A DNA stretch of 64,000 nucleotides from Candidatus Celerinatantimonas neptuna (GTDB lineage Bacteria > Pseudomonadota > Gammaproteobacteria > Enterobacterales > Celerinatantimonadaceae). Of the stretch, positions 25,367 to 35,143 are shown in pieces. The notes under the pieces were generated by a model. It was given only the letters and a program-made list of their open reading frames with translations, ran no database searches and was not told the DNA's origin. The position numbers were made by a program, and so were the translations under genes. The DNA lies in assembly GCA_911810475.1 (NCBI GenBank), contig OU461276.1:1021501-1085500 (forward strand), given 5' to 3'. Positions within the stretch are counted from its first letter, which is position 1, and the number at the start of each line of letters is the position of its first letter.

Positions 25367-26806
25367 ATGGATTTATTATTTAATAATCAGCATGTTAGTG
25401 AGGATGCTTTTGTTTTTCAGTTAGCCGAGCTCAAGCAACACTGCGCCTGTGCCCCCCTGGCCACAGAAGAGTTACGCATCGACCGGCTGAGCCGGGCCAT
25501 TGGCCTTTTAAGAGAGCATCAGCATGAGCTGGTCAGTGCATTTAGTGACGATTTCGGCTACAGATGTCCGACAGAAACCCGCCTGAGCGATATTATGGCT
25601 TCAACCGAGGCCCTTCGTTACACCCGGGAACACCTCCAGCAATGGATACAACCTGAGCTCAGAGAAACCCCGTTTCCTGATACCAAGGCTCTGATTGATT
25701 ATCGTCCCAAAGGACAAATTGGCATTATTAGTCCCTGGAACTTTCCGGTTGTGCTGGCTTTTGGGCCATTAGCCGGTGTTTTAGCCGCGGGAAACAGCGC
25801 CGTACTTAAACCCTCCGAATTGACTCCACGTGGTGGTGCTTTGTTATGTCAGTTAATTGAGCGATATTTCGGAGCTGATGAAATCTCGACCTTACAGGGA
25901 GATGCAACGGCCGGCGCACTATTCACCGAGCAGCCATTTGATCACTTAATTTTTACCGGTAGCACCCATGTTGGAAAAAAAGTCATGCAGGCCGCTGCTA
26001 AAAATTTAGTTCCGGTAACTCTGGAATTAGGCGGTAAATCACCCGTCGTGATCTCAACAAGTGCCGATATCAAAGTCAGTGCCGAGCGGATCATGACCAT
26101 AAAAACCTATAATGCCGGTCAAATTTGTATTTCCCCCGATTATGTCCTGCTGCCCGAAGACAAGCTTGATGAATTTACCCAGCATGCCCGTCAATTTATC
26201 GAAACAAGCTACCCAAAGCTACAGGATAATCCCGACTACACGGCCATTATCAATGACCATCATTACCGCCGCCTGCTCAATGCGCTTGATGATGCACGCC
26301 AACGTCATCTTGAAATCATCCCACTGGACTCAACAAGTGACCTGATGGCACGCCATCCTGAGCGCAAGCTGCCCCCCACGTTGGTCATTAATCCGCCGCT
26401 TGAGTGCCCGCTGATGCAAGAAGAGATTTTTGGCCCTGTTTTACCGGTGCTGACTTATCAGCAATTTGATAAGGCTTTATTACAAATCACCCAAGCGCCC
26501 AGACCACTGGCCCTTTATTACTTTGGTGACGAACAAAGTGAGATCAGCCAAATCCGGGATCAAAGCCTCTCGGGTTCATTGGTGATCAATGATGTGCTAA
26601 GCCACGTATTACTCGAATCACTCCCCTTTGGAGGTATCGGCCCCTCGGGCATGGGAAGATATCATGGAAAAGAAGGTTTTCTGGAATTCAGCCATGCTCG
26701 CAGCGTATTTTTCCAAAGTAAACAGGGAGACTCCAACTTATTGATGAGAGCCCCCTATACACAGCAAACCCAAGAATTTATCGACAGCCAAATTAACAAC
26801 GCTTAA
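25367..26806 (+). CDS. Aldehyde dehydrogenase, coniferyl-aldehyde dehydrogenase type
   Basis: 479 residues of the ALDH superfamily, class resembling CalB/ALDH3: NAD(P)-dependent oxidation of aldehydes to acids. IGIISPWNFPVVLAFGP is the cofactor-binding segment, VTLELGGKSPVV holds the general-base Glu, and NAGQICISPDYVL the catalytic Cys. FGGIGPSGMGRYHGKEGF is the conserved C-terminal motif. I chose the ATG at 25367 because AGGTGA lies five bases before it; the frame also has a GTG nine bases upstream. It is a single gene, convergent with glpD. The substrate cannot be deduced. Confidence 0.85.
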   Translation: MDLLFNNQHVSEDAFVFQLAELKQHCACAPLATEELRIDRLSRAIGLLREHQHELVSAFSDDFGYRCPTETRLSDIMASTEALRYTREHLQQWIQPELRETPFPDTKALIDYRPKGQIGIISPWNFPVVLAFGPLAGVLAAGNSAVLKPSELTPRGGALLCQLIERYFGADEISTLQGDATAGALFTEQPFDHLIFTGSTHVGKKVMQAAAKNLVPVTLELGGKSPVVISTSADIKVSAERIMTIKTYNAGQICISPDYVLLPEDKLDEFTQHARQFIETSYPKLQDNPDYTAIINDHHYRRLLNALDDARQRHLEIIPLDSTSDLMARHPERKLPPTLVINPPLECPLMQEEIFGPVLPVLTYQQFDKALLQITQAPRPLALYYFGDEQSEISQIRDQSLSGSLVINDVLSHVLLESLPFGGIGPSGMGRYHGKEGFLEFSHARSVFFQSKQGDSNLLMRAPYTQQTQEFIDSQINNA

Positions 26807-26816
26807 CGCATGCTGC

Positions 26817-26837
26817 TTTAAAAGAGTGGAAGCACTC
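26817..26837 (-). terminator. Terminator of glpD
   Basis: On the reverse strand GAGTG, CTTC loop, CACTC, then TTTT, five bases past the glpD stop. A second hairpin, AGGC TTCG GCCT, overlaps the last codons. Confidence 0.55.
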
Positions 26838-26841
26838 CACT

Positions 26842-28374
26842 TCAGGCCGAAGCCTGCAGTGGAGTTGCCTCATCAATGATCGTATTGTCCATGTAACGCT
26901 GACGCATATAATCATCAAGTGAGCGGATCTCACCTTGTTCTAAGGTGATCCCCAGTTTGGTCCGGCGCCATATAATGTCATCGCTATAGCACGCCCATTC
27001 CTGATCCATCAGATAATCGACCTCAGCCTGGCAGAGATGATCACCAAACCAAATACCTAAGTCACATACTGATTGAGCCTTTTTCAGCCAGAGAGTCGCC
27101 CGCGAACCATAAGCATGCACAATACGAATTGTATTTTTTTTACCCAAAAATGGATAGGACACAGATAACTGATCAATCAGTGCTTGCAGCTTGCAATCGC
27201 CGCCGGGCAATACACTTTTCTCACTCTGGCAATCAGGGCATTGTGTAAAGTAGCCTTGCAGTTTATTCACTGCTGCTTCTGCGAGTTTTCGGTAAGTCGT
27301 GAGTTTTCCGCCAAACACCGACAATATAGGGACATGGCCCTGTTCATCCTGTAACTCCAGAGTATAGTCACGTGTAATCGCCTGGGGAGAATCCGATTCA
27401 TCATCACATAAAGGTCGCACACCAGAGAAGCTCCAGATGACATCGTCTTTGCGAATATTATGTTTGAAGTGACGGTTGACCACATCACACAGATAATCGA
27501 CTTCCTGATCGGTAATCGCAACCTGACGCGGGTCACCTTTATACTCAAGGTCTGTCGTTCCAATCAGGCTGTACTCTTGCAAATAGGGGATCACAAAAAC
27601 AATCCGGCGATCTTCATTTTGCAGAATATAAGCACACTTTTCTTTATGGATACGGGGAACAACAATATGACTCCCCTGAATCAAACGAATACCGCGGGGT
27701 GATTTCAGCTGAAGCTGATCCTGGAAAATCGACTTAACCCAGGGTCCGGCCGCATTAACAAGTGCTTTCGATTTTAGAGTGAATAGCTCTGCGGTTCGCC
27801 CATTTTTGGCTTCAATCAGCCAGCTACTACCGTCACGTTGTGCACTCTGACACGGGGCGTAGTTGTAAATATCAGCCCCAAGCTCACGGGCATGCATTAA
27901 ATTAGCAACCACCAACCGGGTATCATCGACCCAACCATCTGAATACTCAAATCCTTTACGAATTTCCCTTTGCAACGGGCTTTCATGCGGGTCGAATTTC
28001 AGACCCCAACTCCCAGGTAAGGTGGTTCGTTTGGCCAGGTGATCGTAAAGAAAAAGGCCGATACGAATCATCCAAGCAGGTCTCAAATGAGGGCGATGAG
28101 GAAGCCGGAACCGCATTGGTGTAATCAGGTGTGGTGCTTTTTTTAACAAAACCTCACGTTCGGCTAGTGCTTCGCGAACCAAACGAAACTCGTAATGCTC
28201 AAGATACCTGAGCCCCCCATGAATTAACTTTGAGCTGGCTGAGGAAGTTGCACTGGCGAAATCTTTTGCTTCAAGCAGAGCCACTTTAAGCCCCCGTTCA
28301 GCTGCATCGGCAGCGATACCGGAACCATTAATTCCACCACCAATCACCACTAAATCATATTCATTGTGCTCCAT
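26842..28374 (-). CDS. glpD: Aerobic glycerol-3-phosphate dehydrogenase
   Basis: 510 residues. The FAD-binding motif DLVVIGGGINGSGIAADAAE lies at about 6-25. Conserved SSKLIHGGLRYLEHYEFRLV follows, then the DAO_C domain. GlpD oxidises glycerol-3-phosphate to dihydroxyacetone phosphate at the inner membrane and feeds electrons to quinone. The start at 28374 (MEHNEYDL) follows GGAGGG at a good distance; an in-frame TTG four codons earlier overlaps that site. A GlpR-like operator lies about 50 bases upstream. It is part of the local glp regulon with glpR, glpF and glpK. Confidence 0.96.
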   Translation of the reverse strand: MEHNEYDLVVIGGGINGSGIAADAAERGLKVALLEAKDFASATSSASSKLIHGGLRYLEHYEFRLVREALAEREVLLKKAPHLITPMRFRLPHRPHLRPAWMIRIGLFLYDHLAKRTTLPGSWGLKFDPHESPLQREIRKGFEYSDGWVDDTRLVVANLMHARELGADIYNYAPCQSAQRDGSSWLIEAKNGRTAELFTLKSKALVNAAGPWVKSIFQDQLQLKSPRGIRLIQGSHIVVPRIHKEKCAYILQNEDRRIVFVIPYLQEYSLIGTTDLEYKGDPRQVAITDQEVDYLCDVVNRHFKHNIRKDDVIWSFSGVRPLCDDESDSPQAITRDYTLELQDEQGHVPILSVFGGKLTTYRKLAEAAVNKLQGYFTQCPDCQSEKSVLPGGDCKLQALIDQLSVSYPFLGKKNTIRIVHAYGSRATLWLKKAQSVCDLGIWFGDHLCQAEVDYLMDQEWACYSDDIIWRRTKLGITLEQGEIRSLDDYMRQRYMDNTIIDEATPLQASA

Positions 28375-28417
28375 GCAGCCCTCCAACGTCGGCAGATGTT
28401 AAAATTTGTAACACCAT

Positions 28418-28437
28418 TATTGTTCGTTTTCGAAAAT
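28418..28437. promoter_or_regulatory. GlpR operator-like site upstream of glpD
   Basis: ATTGTTCGTTTTCGAAAATA is an imperfect palindrome resembling the GlpR consensus ATGTTCG-ATA-CGAACAT. It is suitably placed between glpD and glpR. Confidence 0.45.
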
Positions 28438-28659
28438 AATCAAGCTCGTTTTTGTTCTTTTTATCTCAAAAACAACAAAACGAAAGAGAATGAACAAAAT
28501 CCTTGAAGCTAAACATAACAAACAAATATGACAATAATATGCCACTCAATATATAAGACCGAATAAATCAGCTAATAAGCCACCGCCTATTTATCAATAT
28601 AAATCAATATAATAATGGCTTATTAAAATGAGGCAGAGGCCGTTTGGGTTGATGCGGAT

Positions 28660-29418
28660 TTAGCAAATATGGCACTGAACATGATTTTGCTCGAGGATGT
28701 TCCGAATACCTCTTGGAGGTTGCGCATCCGTAAATAATGCATTCACTTGCGCAATATTACCCATATTCACCATGGCATTGCGACCAAATTTACTGACATC
28801 GGCAGCGAGAAAAGCATGTCGTGAATGATCAATAATAGATTGTTTAACTCGGACTTCATGATAATCAAAATCAAGCAGAGAACCATCTTCATCAATGCCG
28901 GATATCCCTAAAATACCAAAGTCCATCCGAAACTGATTAATAAAATCACGGGTGGCTTCACCGATGATACCGCCATCGCGGTGACGGACTTCCCCACCGG
29001 CCAGGATCACCATCACATCTTCATTTTTTAATAAAATACTGGCCACATTCAGGTTATTGGTCACAACACGCAATGCTTTATGATTCAATAGCGCCAACGC
29101 AACCGCTTCGGCCGTGGTGCCAATGTCAATAAACAATGATGCGCCGTTGGGGATCTGTTCTGCAATGGCCGATGCGATGCGCTGTTTAGACTCCTGAAAC
29201 GCCACTTTACGATTGGCATACGGGTCATTCTCCGTGCTCGTTTGTAAGGAGGCCCCACCATGATGACGCTGGATGCGTTTCTGATCAGCCAGCTCATTCA
29301 GATCCCGGCGGATCGTTTGCGGGCTGACGGTAAAATGACTGACCAGATCTTCTGTACTGACAAACCCCTGCTCGGAAAGTAATTGCAGAATTTTGTGGTG
29401 GCGCTCCAATTGTTTCAA
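28660..29418 (-). CDS. glpR: DeoR-family repressor of the glp genes
   Basis: 252 residues. The DeoR helix-turn-helix GFVSTEDLVSHFTVSPQTIR (about 17-36) is followed by RRDLNEL and a sugar-phosphate-binding domain with GASLFIDIGTTAEAVA. In E. coli GlpR represses glp genes until glycerol-3-phosphate binds. The start is a TTG at 29418, preceded by AGGAAA, giving MKQLERHHKI, which fits the family N-terminus. It is divergent from glpF-glpK, with tandem operator-like sites between them. Confidence 0.93.
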   Translation of the reverse strand: MKQLERHHKILQLLSEQGFVSTEDLVSHFTVSPQTIRRDLNELADQKRIQRHHGGASLQTSTENDPYANRKVAFQESKQRIASAIAEQIPNGASLFIDIGTTAEAVALALLNHKALRVVTNNLNVASILLKNEDVMVILAGGEVRHRDGGIIGEATRDFINQFRMDFGILGISGIDEDGSLLDFDYHEVRVKQSIIDHSRHAFLAADVSKFGRNAMVNMGNIAQVNALFTDAQPPRGIRNILEQNHVQCHIC

Positions 29419-29536
29419 GATGGTTTCCTTTATATATATGTCAGATGAATAAACCGCACCTATTATGGTACTTCACTGGCCCCCACTGTAAATAGTCTGA
29501 GACTCAACATGTTGCAATCGAAAAAAAAGAAACCAT

Positions 29537-29576
29537 AAATGTTCGATATCGAATTAAAAATGAGTGATAACGATCA
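29537..29576. promoter_or_regulatory. Tandem GlpR operator-like sites before glpF
   Basis: ATGTTCGATATCGAATTA (from 29539) and ATGAGTGATAACGATCAA (from 29560) both follow the GlpR half-site pattern TGTTCG / CGAACA and lie side by side in the glpR-glpF divergent region. Confidence 0.55.
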
Positions 29577-29644
29577 AATTATAGGTTTTTTTAGTTTCAT
29601 ATTTGTTTCTTAATTGTTGATAATTACATTCTAAAAATAACAAT

Positions 29645-30511
29645 ATGGAAAAAAAGATGAAAAACGCAGCGTATCAGGGGTTACTCGGAGAATGCTTTGC
29701 CGAAGCCATCGGAACAGGGATCTTTATGTTTATCGGGACAGGGTGTGTCGCAGCACTCATTCTGGCCGGAGCACACTTTGGACAATGGGAGATCAGTATT
29801 ACCTGGGGTTTAGCTGTTGCCATCGCCATTTATGCCGTCGGTGGTGTCTCCGGTGCTCATATCAACCCAGCAGTTACTTTAGCCCTGGCCTCTTTTATGG
29901 GGTTCAAATGGCAAAAAGTTCCTTTCTATATTATGGCCCAGTTTATCGGTTCGGCGCTTGGGGCCGGATTAACCTACTTTCTCTATCAGCCGTTACTGAG
30001 TCAGTGGGAGATAACTCACCATATCGTCCGGGGCAGCATCGCCAGCTTACAGACAGCCGGAATATTTACGACCTTCGCGAATGCCCACATCAGCTACTGG
30101 CATGCCATGTTAGTCGAATTATCCATTACCGCGGTTTTGATGTACGGAGTACTGGCTTTAAGCGATGATCATAATATCGGTTCAAAAGGTATTCTGAGCG
30201 GACTATTTATCGGTTTGCTTGTCGCCATCATCGGGGCTGCATTAGGGCCTCTGACCGGATTTGCAATGAATCCGGCCCGCGACCTTGCGCCACGAATACT
30301 CATTGACCTGCTAGGCTGGGGTCATGTGGTTATGACCGGCGGGCGCCATGAGCTATATGCATGGGTCCCCATTGTCGGTCCGATACTCGGAGCTCAGATT
30401 GGTGCAGCGATCTATACTAGACTGCTTAGCCCGGCACTACCTGCCAATCACGCACCTGTAACAGAAAAAGAAAAAATAGACGTGGCCACTCCTGTCACAA
30501 AACACTCTTAA
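29645..30511 (+). CDS. glpF: Glycerol facilitator (aquaglyceroporin)
   Basis: 288 residues, a MIP-family channel with six membrane helices and the two NPA half-helices [12 protein letters not shown] and [13 protein letters not shown]; the second carries the Asp/Arg typical of glycerol-conducting members. It lets glycerol cross the inner membrane. It is immediately followed by glpK and divergent from glpR. The ATG at 29645 and one four codons later are both possible starts; neither has a strong ribosome binding site. Confidence 0.95.
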   Translation: MEKKMKNAAYQGLLGECFAEAIGTGIFMFIGTGCVAALILAGAHFGQWEISITWGLAVAIAIYAVGGVSGAHINPAVTLALASFMGFKWQKVPFYIMAQFIGSALGAGLTYFLYQPLLSQWEITHHIVRGSIASLQTAGIFTTFANAHISYWHAMLVELSITAVLMYGVLALSDDHNIGSKGILSGLFIGLLVAIIGAALGPLTGFAMNPARDLAPRILIDLLGWGHVVMTGGRHELYAWVPIVGPILGAQIGAAIYTRLLSPALPANHAPVTEKEKIDVATPVTKHS

Positions 30512-30545
30512 TGCCTTGTTATCAACTTTAGTAAAGGGAAAAAAT

Positions 30546-32066
30546 ATGACACAACTTGACGAGAGCAAAGAATATATAGTCGCGTTGGATCAAGGAACGA
30601 CATCTTCAAGAGCCATTATTTTTGATCGCCAGGCCAATATCATTGATGTCTCTCAACGAGAATTTACCCAATATTATCCAAAAGCAGGCTGGGTTGAGCA
30701 CGACCCAATGGAAATCTGGTCGAGCCAAAGCTCTGTTTTAGTCGAGGTACTGGCCAAAACAGGGATCCGCTCCGATCAGGTCGCCGCTCTTGGCATCACC
30801 AATCAGCGAGAAACAACCATTGTCTGGGATAAAAAAACAGGACGTCCCATCTATAACGCCATTGTCTGGCAGTGCCGTCGTACCGCCGATATCTGTGACG
30901 ATCTCAAATCCCGTGGCTTAGAAGACTATATTCGAGAAAATACCGGATTAGTGGTTGATGCTTACTTTTCAGGAACCAAGGTCAAGTGGCTTTTAGACCA
31001 TGTTGAAGGTGCCAGAGAAAAGGCTCAAAAAGGCGAATTATTATTTGGCACGGTTGATAGCTGGCTTATCTGGAACATGACGCAGGGACGGGTTCATGTC
31101 ACCGACTATACCAATGCGTCACGCACCATGTTGTTCAATATCAACACGCTGCAATGGGATGAAAAAATATTGGATGAATTAGAAATCCCACTTTCTATGC
31201 TGCCTCAAGTCAGAGGTTCCAGTGAAATCTACGGCAAAACCAACATTGGTGGTAAAGGAGGGACCCGAATTCCGATTGCCGGGATTGCAGGTGACCAGCA
31301 GTCGGCTTTATTCGGTCAGCTCTGTTTCAATAAAGGGATGGCCAAAAATACCTATGGCACCGGGTGCTTTCTATTGATGAATACCGGAGATAAACCGGTT
31401 AAATCCAGCCATGGGCTTTTGACAACACTGGCTGTTGGCTCAAAAGGTGAAGTGAACTACGCACTGGAGGGTTCAGTCTTTATGGGAGGCGCAACCATTC
31501 AGTGGCTACGGGATGAATTAGGGATCATTCACGAAGCGCAGGATACCAACTATTTTGCCAGTAAAGTAAACGATACCAACGGTGTTTATTTAGTTCCGGC
31601 ATTTGTGGGACTGGGGGCTCCATACTGGGACCCGCATGCACGGGGCGTCATGGTCGGTTTAACCCGCGGAGCAAACCGTAATCATATTATCCGGGCCGCA
31701 TTAGAATCGATTGCGTTTCAAAGCCGGGATCTATTGGATGCGATGCAACAGGACTCAGGCCTTAAATTAGCCAGTCTCAAAGTCGATGGTGGCGCCGTTG
31801 CCAACGACTTTCTGATGCAATTTCAGTCCGATATTATGGGCACACGGGTCCAGCGCCCTAAATTAACCGAAACAACGGCTCTTGGAGCGGCATTACTGGC
31901 AGGATTAGCCGTTGGGGTATGGAAGTCAACCCAGGACATTCAAGACTGCTTTAAAATCGATCACACCTTTAGCCCGGAAATGTCTCACCCTGAACGGGAA
32001 AATCGCTATAAAGGGTGGCAAAAAGCCGTTAAACGCGCGCTGAGCTGGGAAATCGATAATGAATAG
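30546..32066 (+). CDS. glpK: Glycerol kinase
   Basis: 506 residues of the FGGY family: ATP-dependent phosphorylation of glycerol to glycerol-3-phosphate, trapping it in the cell. The N-terminal ATP site is [16 protein letters not shown], the FGGY signatures are present, and the C-terminal domain has [19 protein letters not shown]. The start at 30546 follows AAAGGGAAAAAAT; an upstream in-frame start at 30516 would overlap the spacer after glpF. Organised as glpF-glpK, 34 bases apart. Confidence 0.97.
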   Translation: MTQLDESKEYIVALDQGTTSSRAIIFDRQANIIDVSQREFTQYYPKAGWVEHDPMEIWSSQSSVLVEVLAKTGIRSDQVAALGITNQRETTIVWDKKTGRPIYNAIVWQCRRTADICDDLKSRGLEDYIRENTGLVVDAYFSGTKVKWLLDHVEGAREKAQKGELLFGTVDSWLIWNMTQGRVHVTDYTNASRTMLFNINTLQWDEKILDELEIPLSMLPQVRGSSEIYGKTNIGGKGGTRIPIAGIAGDQQSALFGQLCFNKGMAKNTYGTGCFLLMNTGDKPVKSSHGLLTTLAVGSKGEVNYALEGSVFMGGATIQWLRDELGIIHEAQDTNYFASKVNDTNGVYLVPAFVGLGAPYWDPHARGVMVGLTRGANRNHIIRAALESIAFQSRDLLDAMQQDSGLKLASLKVDGGAVANDFLMQFQSDIMGTRVQRPKLTETTALGAALLAGLAVGVWKSTQDIQDCFKIDHTFSPEMSHPERENRYKGWQKAVKRALSWEIDNE

Positions 32067-32834
32067 CCTTTTATAACCTAACCCTTCGGTTTAACGCTTT
32101 CCCCCGCCAGGGGGAGAATAAAATATGATAGAGAATAAGGCGCTTTATCAAGAGCGACAAAAACCACCACAGAAGTTACCCACCAAGCCTGAACTCCATA
32201 TAGAAAATGCTTACCTTCATCCAGACAATCCAACCTCAAGGGCCGCAGAATCGCAGATATTCTTCAGGTGGAAGACTCACTTACGCCATCACCCATTTAC
32301 TTATGGGTAAAGAGGTCTACATTAAATTTTCAGGTTTCACTGATGTACTCGCACCGCATGAATTAACGCATAAGAAGCAGGCAGAAAAACTAAATATTCC
32401 CTACTGTACCTAATCAGATTTTTACCTTTTATATACATTTATTGACACTCTAAATTCACTCTCAATAAATATGCAAAAAATAATATGGATAAAGCGACAT
32501 TATGCAACTTATATTCATATTCAGCATTTTTTGTTTGAATTATAAATTTTTATTAAAAATATATAGATTCAAGAAACTATTCCGACACAATAATAAAACT
32601 AATACTTATTGCAGAAAAGTGAGGTTTATATAACTAAAATCTCTTTATTTATATAATGTTACATTCTTTTTATAGTTGAATATCAACAGCCAGACAAAGC
32701 AATATCAACCCGCGAAACAGGCTCTCACGTATACATTACTTTTTTTAATCCAAAATGATGAATTTTGATCGTTTGATGGTTTCACGATTGATAACTATTA
32801 TTTACTCAGATTTGAAGGAGGAAGGAGAATCCAT
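32067..32834. other. Long intergenic region after glpK with a possible coding scar
   Basis: A CCCCC/GGGGG hairpin (about 32090-32110) follows glpK. Short overlapping frames at 32125-32413 include SGGRLTYAITHLLMGKEVYI and FSGFTDVLAPHELTHKKQAE, which look like protein but match no family I recognise; they may be a degraded C-terminus. From 32414 to 32830 the DNA is very AT-rich with no gene, presumably the promoter region of the DUF1127 gene. Confidence 0.3.
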
Positions 32835-33050
32835 ATGGCAACTCGAATCGCTCGCGTTGAACATCTCAATAACAACAACGCTACACTAAAAGAATTTTTT
32901 CACAAAGCATCTGCTCTGTTAAACCATTGGCATGAACGCCACCGCACACGTCAGCAGTTGTCTGACATGCCTGAGTATCTGTTACGGGATATCGGATTAG
33001 AAAGATCCGAACGTGATCAAGAACTCAACAAACATTTCTGGCAGTCATAA
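32835..33050 (+). CDS. DUF1127 (YjiS-like) small protein
   Basis: 71 residues with the DUF1127 core LLNHWHERHRTRQQLSDMPE and YLLRDIGLERSE. Members are small Arg-rich proteins; some influence RNA turnover or phosphate and carbon metabolism in other bacteria, but the role here is unknown. A strong AAGGAGG-type site precedes the ATG and a rho-independent terminator follows, so it is a separate transcription unit. Confidence 0.85.
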   Translation: MATRIARVEHLNNNNATLKEFFHKASALLNHWHERHRTRQQLSDMPEYLLRDIGLERSERDQELNKHFWQS

Positions 33051-33087
33051 TCCAAATTTATTGGATTCATCCTGCTTTTAAAGGAGA

Positions 33088-33109
33088 GGCACGCAACGCG
33101 TGCCTTTTT
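33088..33109 (+). terminator. Rho-independent terminator after the DUF1127 gene
   Basis: GGCACGC, loop AAC, GCGTGCC, then TTTTT: a perfect 7-bp stem with a T-run. Confidence 0.9.
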
Positions 33110-33197
33110 CATATCTGTCTCACGATTGAGGACAATACTGGACATCAAGCAGCTTTACCCCCTAATATTCGCCATTATCTGTATTTCAATTGATGTT

Positions 33198-34133
33198 ATG
33201 ACACACGCACCTCATCACTATAACCTCTTAGTTATTCTGGGACCGACTGCTTCAGGAAAAACCAGCCTGGCCATTGAACTGGCTCACCAACTAAATGGCG
33301 AGATCCTGTCTGCTGATTCAAGACAGGTCTTCAGGGGAATGAATTTAGGTTCGGGTAAAGATCTCGAAGAGTATGGCAATATTCCTTACCATCTTATAGA
33401 CATTGTCGAGCCACTTAGCGATTACAGTGTCTTTCACTACCAACAGGATTTTTTTCGCTGCTATCAACATATCTGCCAACATCATAAACTGCCAATCATG
33501 GTCGGAGGAACCGGGCTTTATCTTGATGCCATTATTCAAAATTATGCATTAAAAGAAGTTCCTATAAATCAGCTACTGCGCGATGAGCTCCAAACACTGA
33601 CACTGGAACGGCTTCAGAAAAAATTACTTGCGTTAAAACCAGACCAGCACAACAGTACCGATCTTCTGGTGCGTCCCCGGGTTGTCCGGGCGATTGAAAT
33701 TGCTATGGCAGAAAAAGAACCGACACCCGCCCCCGATTACCCGACCATTCACCCATTAATATTGGGTATTCAATGGCCCCGGCCCGAATTACGGGCCCGC
33801 ATTACCACCCGGTTAAAGCAGCGCTTTGACGAAGGGATGATCAATGAGGTTGAACAATTGCACCAACAGGGAGTCAGTTATGAACGCCTTGAATTTTTTG
33901 GGCTGGAATATCGCTTCATAGCCCGCTATCTCAAAGGTGAGCTAAACTATAATGATATGTTTCAAAAGCTCAATTCGCAGATCCACCAGTTTGCTAAGCG
34001 CCAGGACACTTGGTTTCGCAAGATGCAGCGACGGGGAGAAACGATTCACTGGTTAGACGCGCATGATGATCTCATTGAACAGGCAAAACAACACATCGCT
34101 CATTATTCGTTTGAATGCCCGGTCAATTTATAA
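33198..34133 (+). CDS. miaA: tRNA dimethylallyltransferase, Bacteroidetes-like variant
   Basis: 311 residues. The P-loop GPTASGKTSLAIELA is followed by LSADSRQVFRGMNLGSGKDL, the diphosphate/tRNA-binding region, and a C-terminal NSQIHQFAKRQDTWFRKMQR. The SADSRQV(F/Y)RGM...GSGKDL and 'PYHLIDIVEP' wording is typical of Bacteroidetes MiaA rather than the enterobacterial DSALIYKGMDIGTAKP. The usual mutL-miaA-hfq context is absent, so this may be a second or transferred enzyme. It adds dimethylallyl to A37 of UNN-decoding tRNAs. I chose the ATG at 33198; an upstream in-frame start adds 24 hydrophobic residues unlike the family. Its end overlaps DUF3624 on the other strand. Confidence 0.82.
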   Translation: MTHAPHHYNLLVILGPTASGKTSLAIELAHQLNGEILSADSRQVFRGMNLGSGKDLEEYGNIPYHLIDIVEPLSDYSVFHYQQDFFRCYQHICQHHKLPIMVGGTGLYLDAIIQNYALKEVPINQLLRDELQTLTLERLQKKLLALKPDQHNSTDLLVRPRVVRAIEIAMAEKEPTPAPDYPTIHPLILGIQWPRPELRARITTRLKQRFDEGMINEVEQLHQQGVSYERLEFFGLEYRFIARYLKGELNYNDMFQKLNSQIHQFAKRQDTWFRKMQRRGETIHWLDAHDDLIEQAKQHIAHYSFECPVNL

Positions 34134-34342
34134 TAAGCAGCCATAATCAGATGAGCAATTAAGAGCAACAATGCAGCCAGTGTGACAAATATCGCCATCC
34201 ACTGATAGACGACCGGCTGGCGCAATGACCAATAGAGCGTAATTAAGCCAACGATGAACAATAACAGATTCAGCAACATACATTGACGACAGCGCCCTAA
34301 TTTGGCGAGGAACCAGTCCGATGAACAAATCCGACAACTCAT
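34103..34342 (-). CDS. DUF3624 small membrane protein
   Basis: 79 residues. The N-terminal Cys pairs MSCRICSSDW and GRCRQCML could bind zinc, followed by two membrane helices (about 23-43 and 48-70). It matches the DUF3624 family known from Vibrio relatives. The gene is tightly packed: its 3' end overlaps miaA by 31 bases (convergent) and its 5' end overlaps the SGNH hydrolase start by 22 bases (divergent). Function unknown. Confidence 0.8.
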   Translation of the reverse strand: MSCRICSSDWFLAKLGRCRQCMLLNLLLFIVGLITLYWSLRQPVVYQWMAIFVTLAALLLLIAHLIMAAYYKLTGHSNE

Positions 34343-34977
34343 ATCTGTTTCAACCTGAATTTATTATTCCTCGTTATGTTAACACGATTCTCTGTTTTGG
34401 TGACTCCAATACATGGGGATTTGCACCAGACAGTAGTGATCCGATCCCCCGCCCCTGGCCGGTCATCTTGCAATACTACTTAAATCAATACCAGATCATC
34501 AGCGATGGTCAATGTGGACGAACGATCAATCACTCATCTCCTGAGCTGGGCCTTATCAGTGGATATGACACACTTGAGCATTATAAAAAAGAAGGGAAAT
34601 TACTACTGATTATGCTGGGCAGTAATGATTTATGCTGCCATTTTAATCTCTCGTCTGAGGCTATCACTCAATCACTGCATAAGCTCATCATGTATTGGCC
34701 ACCCGGTCAGTTAGTCATCATAGCGCCGGCTCCAATGACCTTGTTATCCAAGCGCTGGGCCCTTTATTTTAAAGGACGAGAAGAAGATTCGATGCAACTG
34801 GCACATGATTATCAAAACCTTGCCCAAAAACTGGGTTGTGGTTTTTTTAACGCCGGGGATGTCGCAACCCCCGAAACCGATGGACTTCATCTGGGAACCC
34901 GGGGACACGAACTGCTTGCCAAGGCATTGGCCGATAATCTTATCCCTGAAATCACGCCTCCCAGATCGTTTATCTGA
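34321..34977 (+). CDS. SGNH/GDSL-type hydrolase
   Basis: 218 residues. SGNH blocks are visible: ILCFGDSNTWGFAP (nucleophile Ser), DGQCGRT (Gly oxyanion), MLGSNDLC (Asn) and DGLHLGTRGH (Asp/His). It resembles GDSL arylesterases or acyl hydrolases acting on small esters. There is no signal peptide, so it is cytosolic. The start at 34321 has a GAGGAA upstream and overlaps the divergent DUF3624 gene. Substrate unknown. Confidence 0.85.
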   Translation: MNKSDNSYLFQPEFIIPRYVNTILCFGDSNTWGFAPDSSDPIPRPWPVILQYYLNQYQIISDGQCGRTINHSSPELGLISGYDTLEHYKKEGKLLLIMLGSNDLCCHFNLSSEAITQSLHKLIMYWPPGQLVIIAPAPMTLLSKRWALYFKGREEDSMQLAHDYQNLAQKLGCGFFNAGDVATPETDGLHLGTRGHELLAKALADNLIPEITPPRSFI

Positions 34978-35143
34978 AAACGTGTATTCACACTGACGAC
35001 CTCTTTAAATAGAAACAATGATTCTCTCCGGTAAATCAAATCTGAATGCATAAACCAGCCAGGGATAACTCTCAAACCTTTTCATTAATTCGTCAATTTG
35101 ACAGCGTCGGATGCGAAATACATAACCGGATAAATGGCTATAT

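Noticed and set aside
32125-32310. A 61-codon ORF after glpK as a gene
   Set aside because: It has no family similarity and no ribosome binding site, and another frame in the same stretch looks more protein-like.
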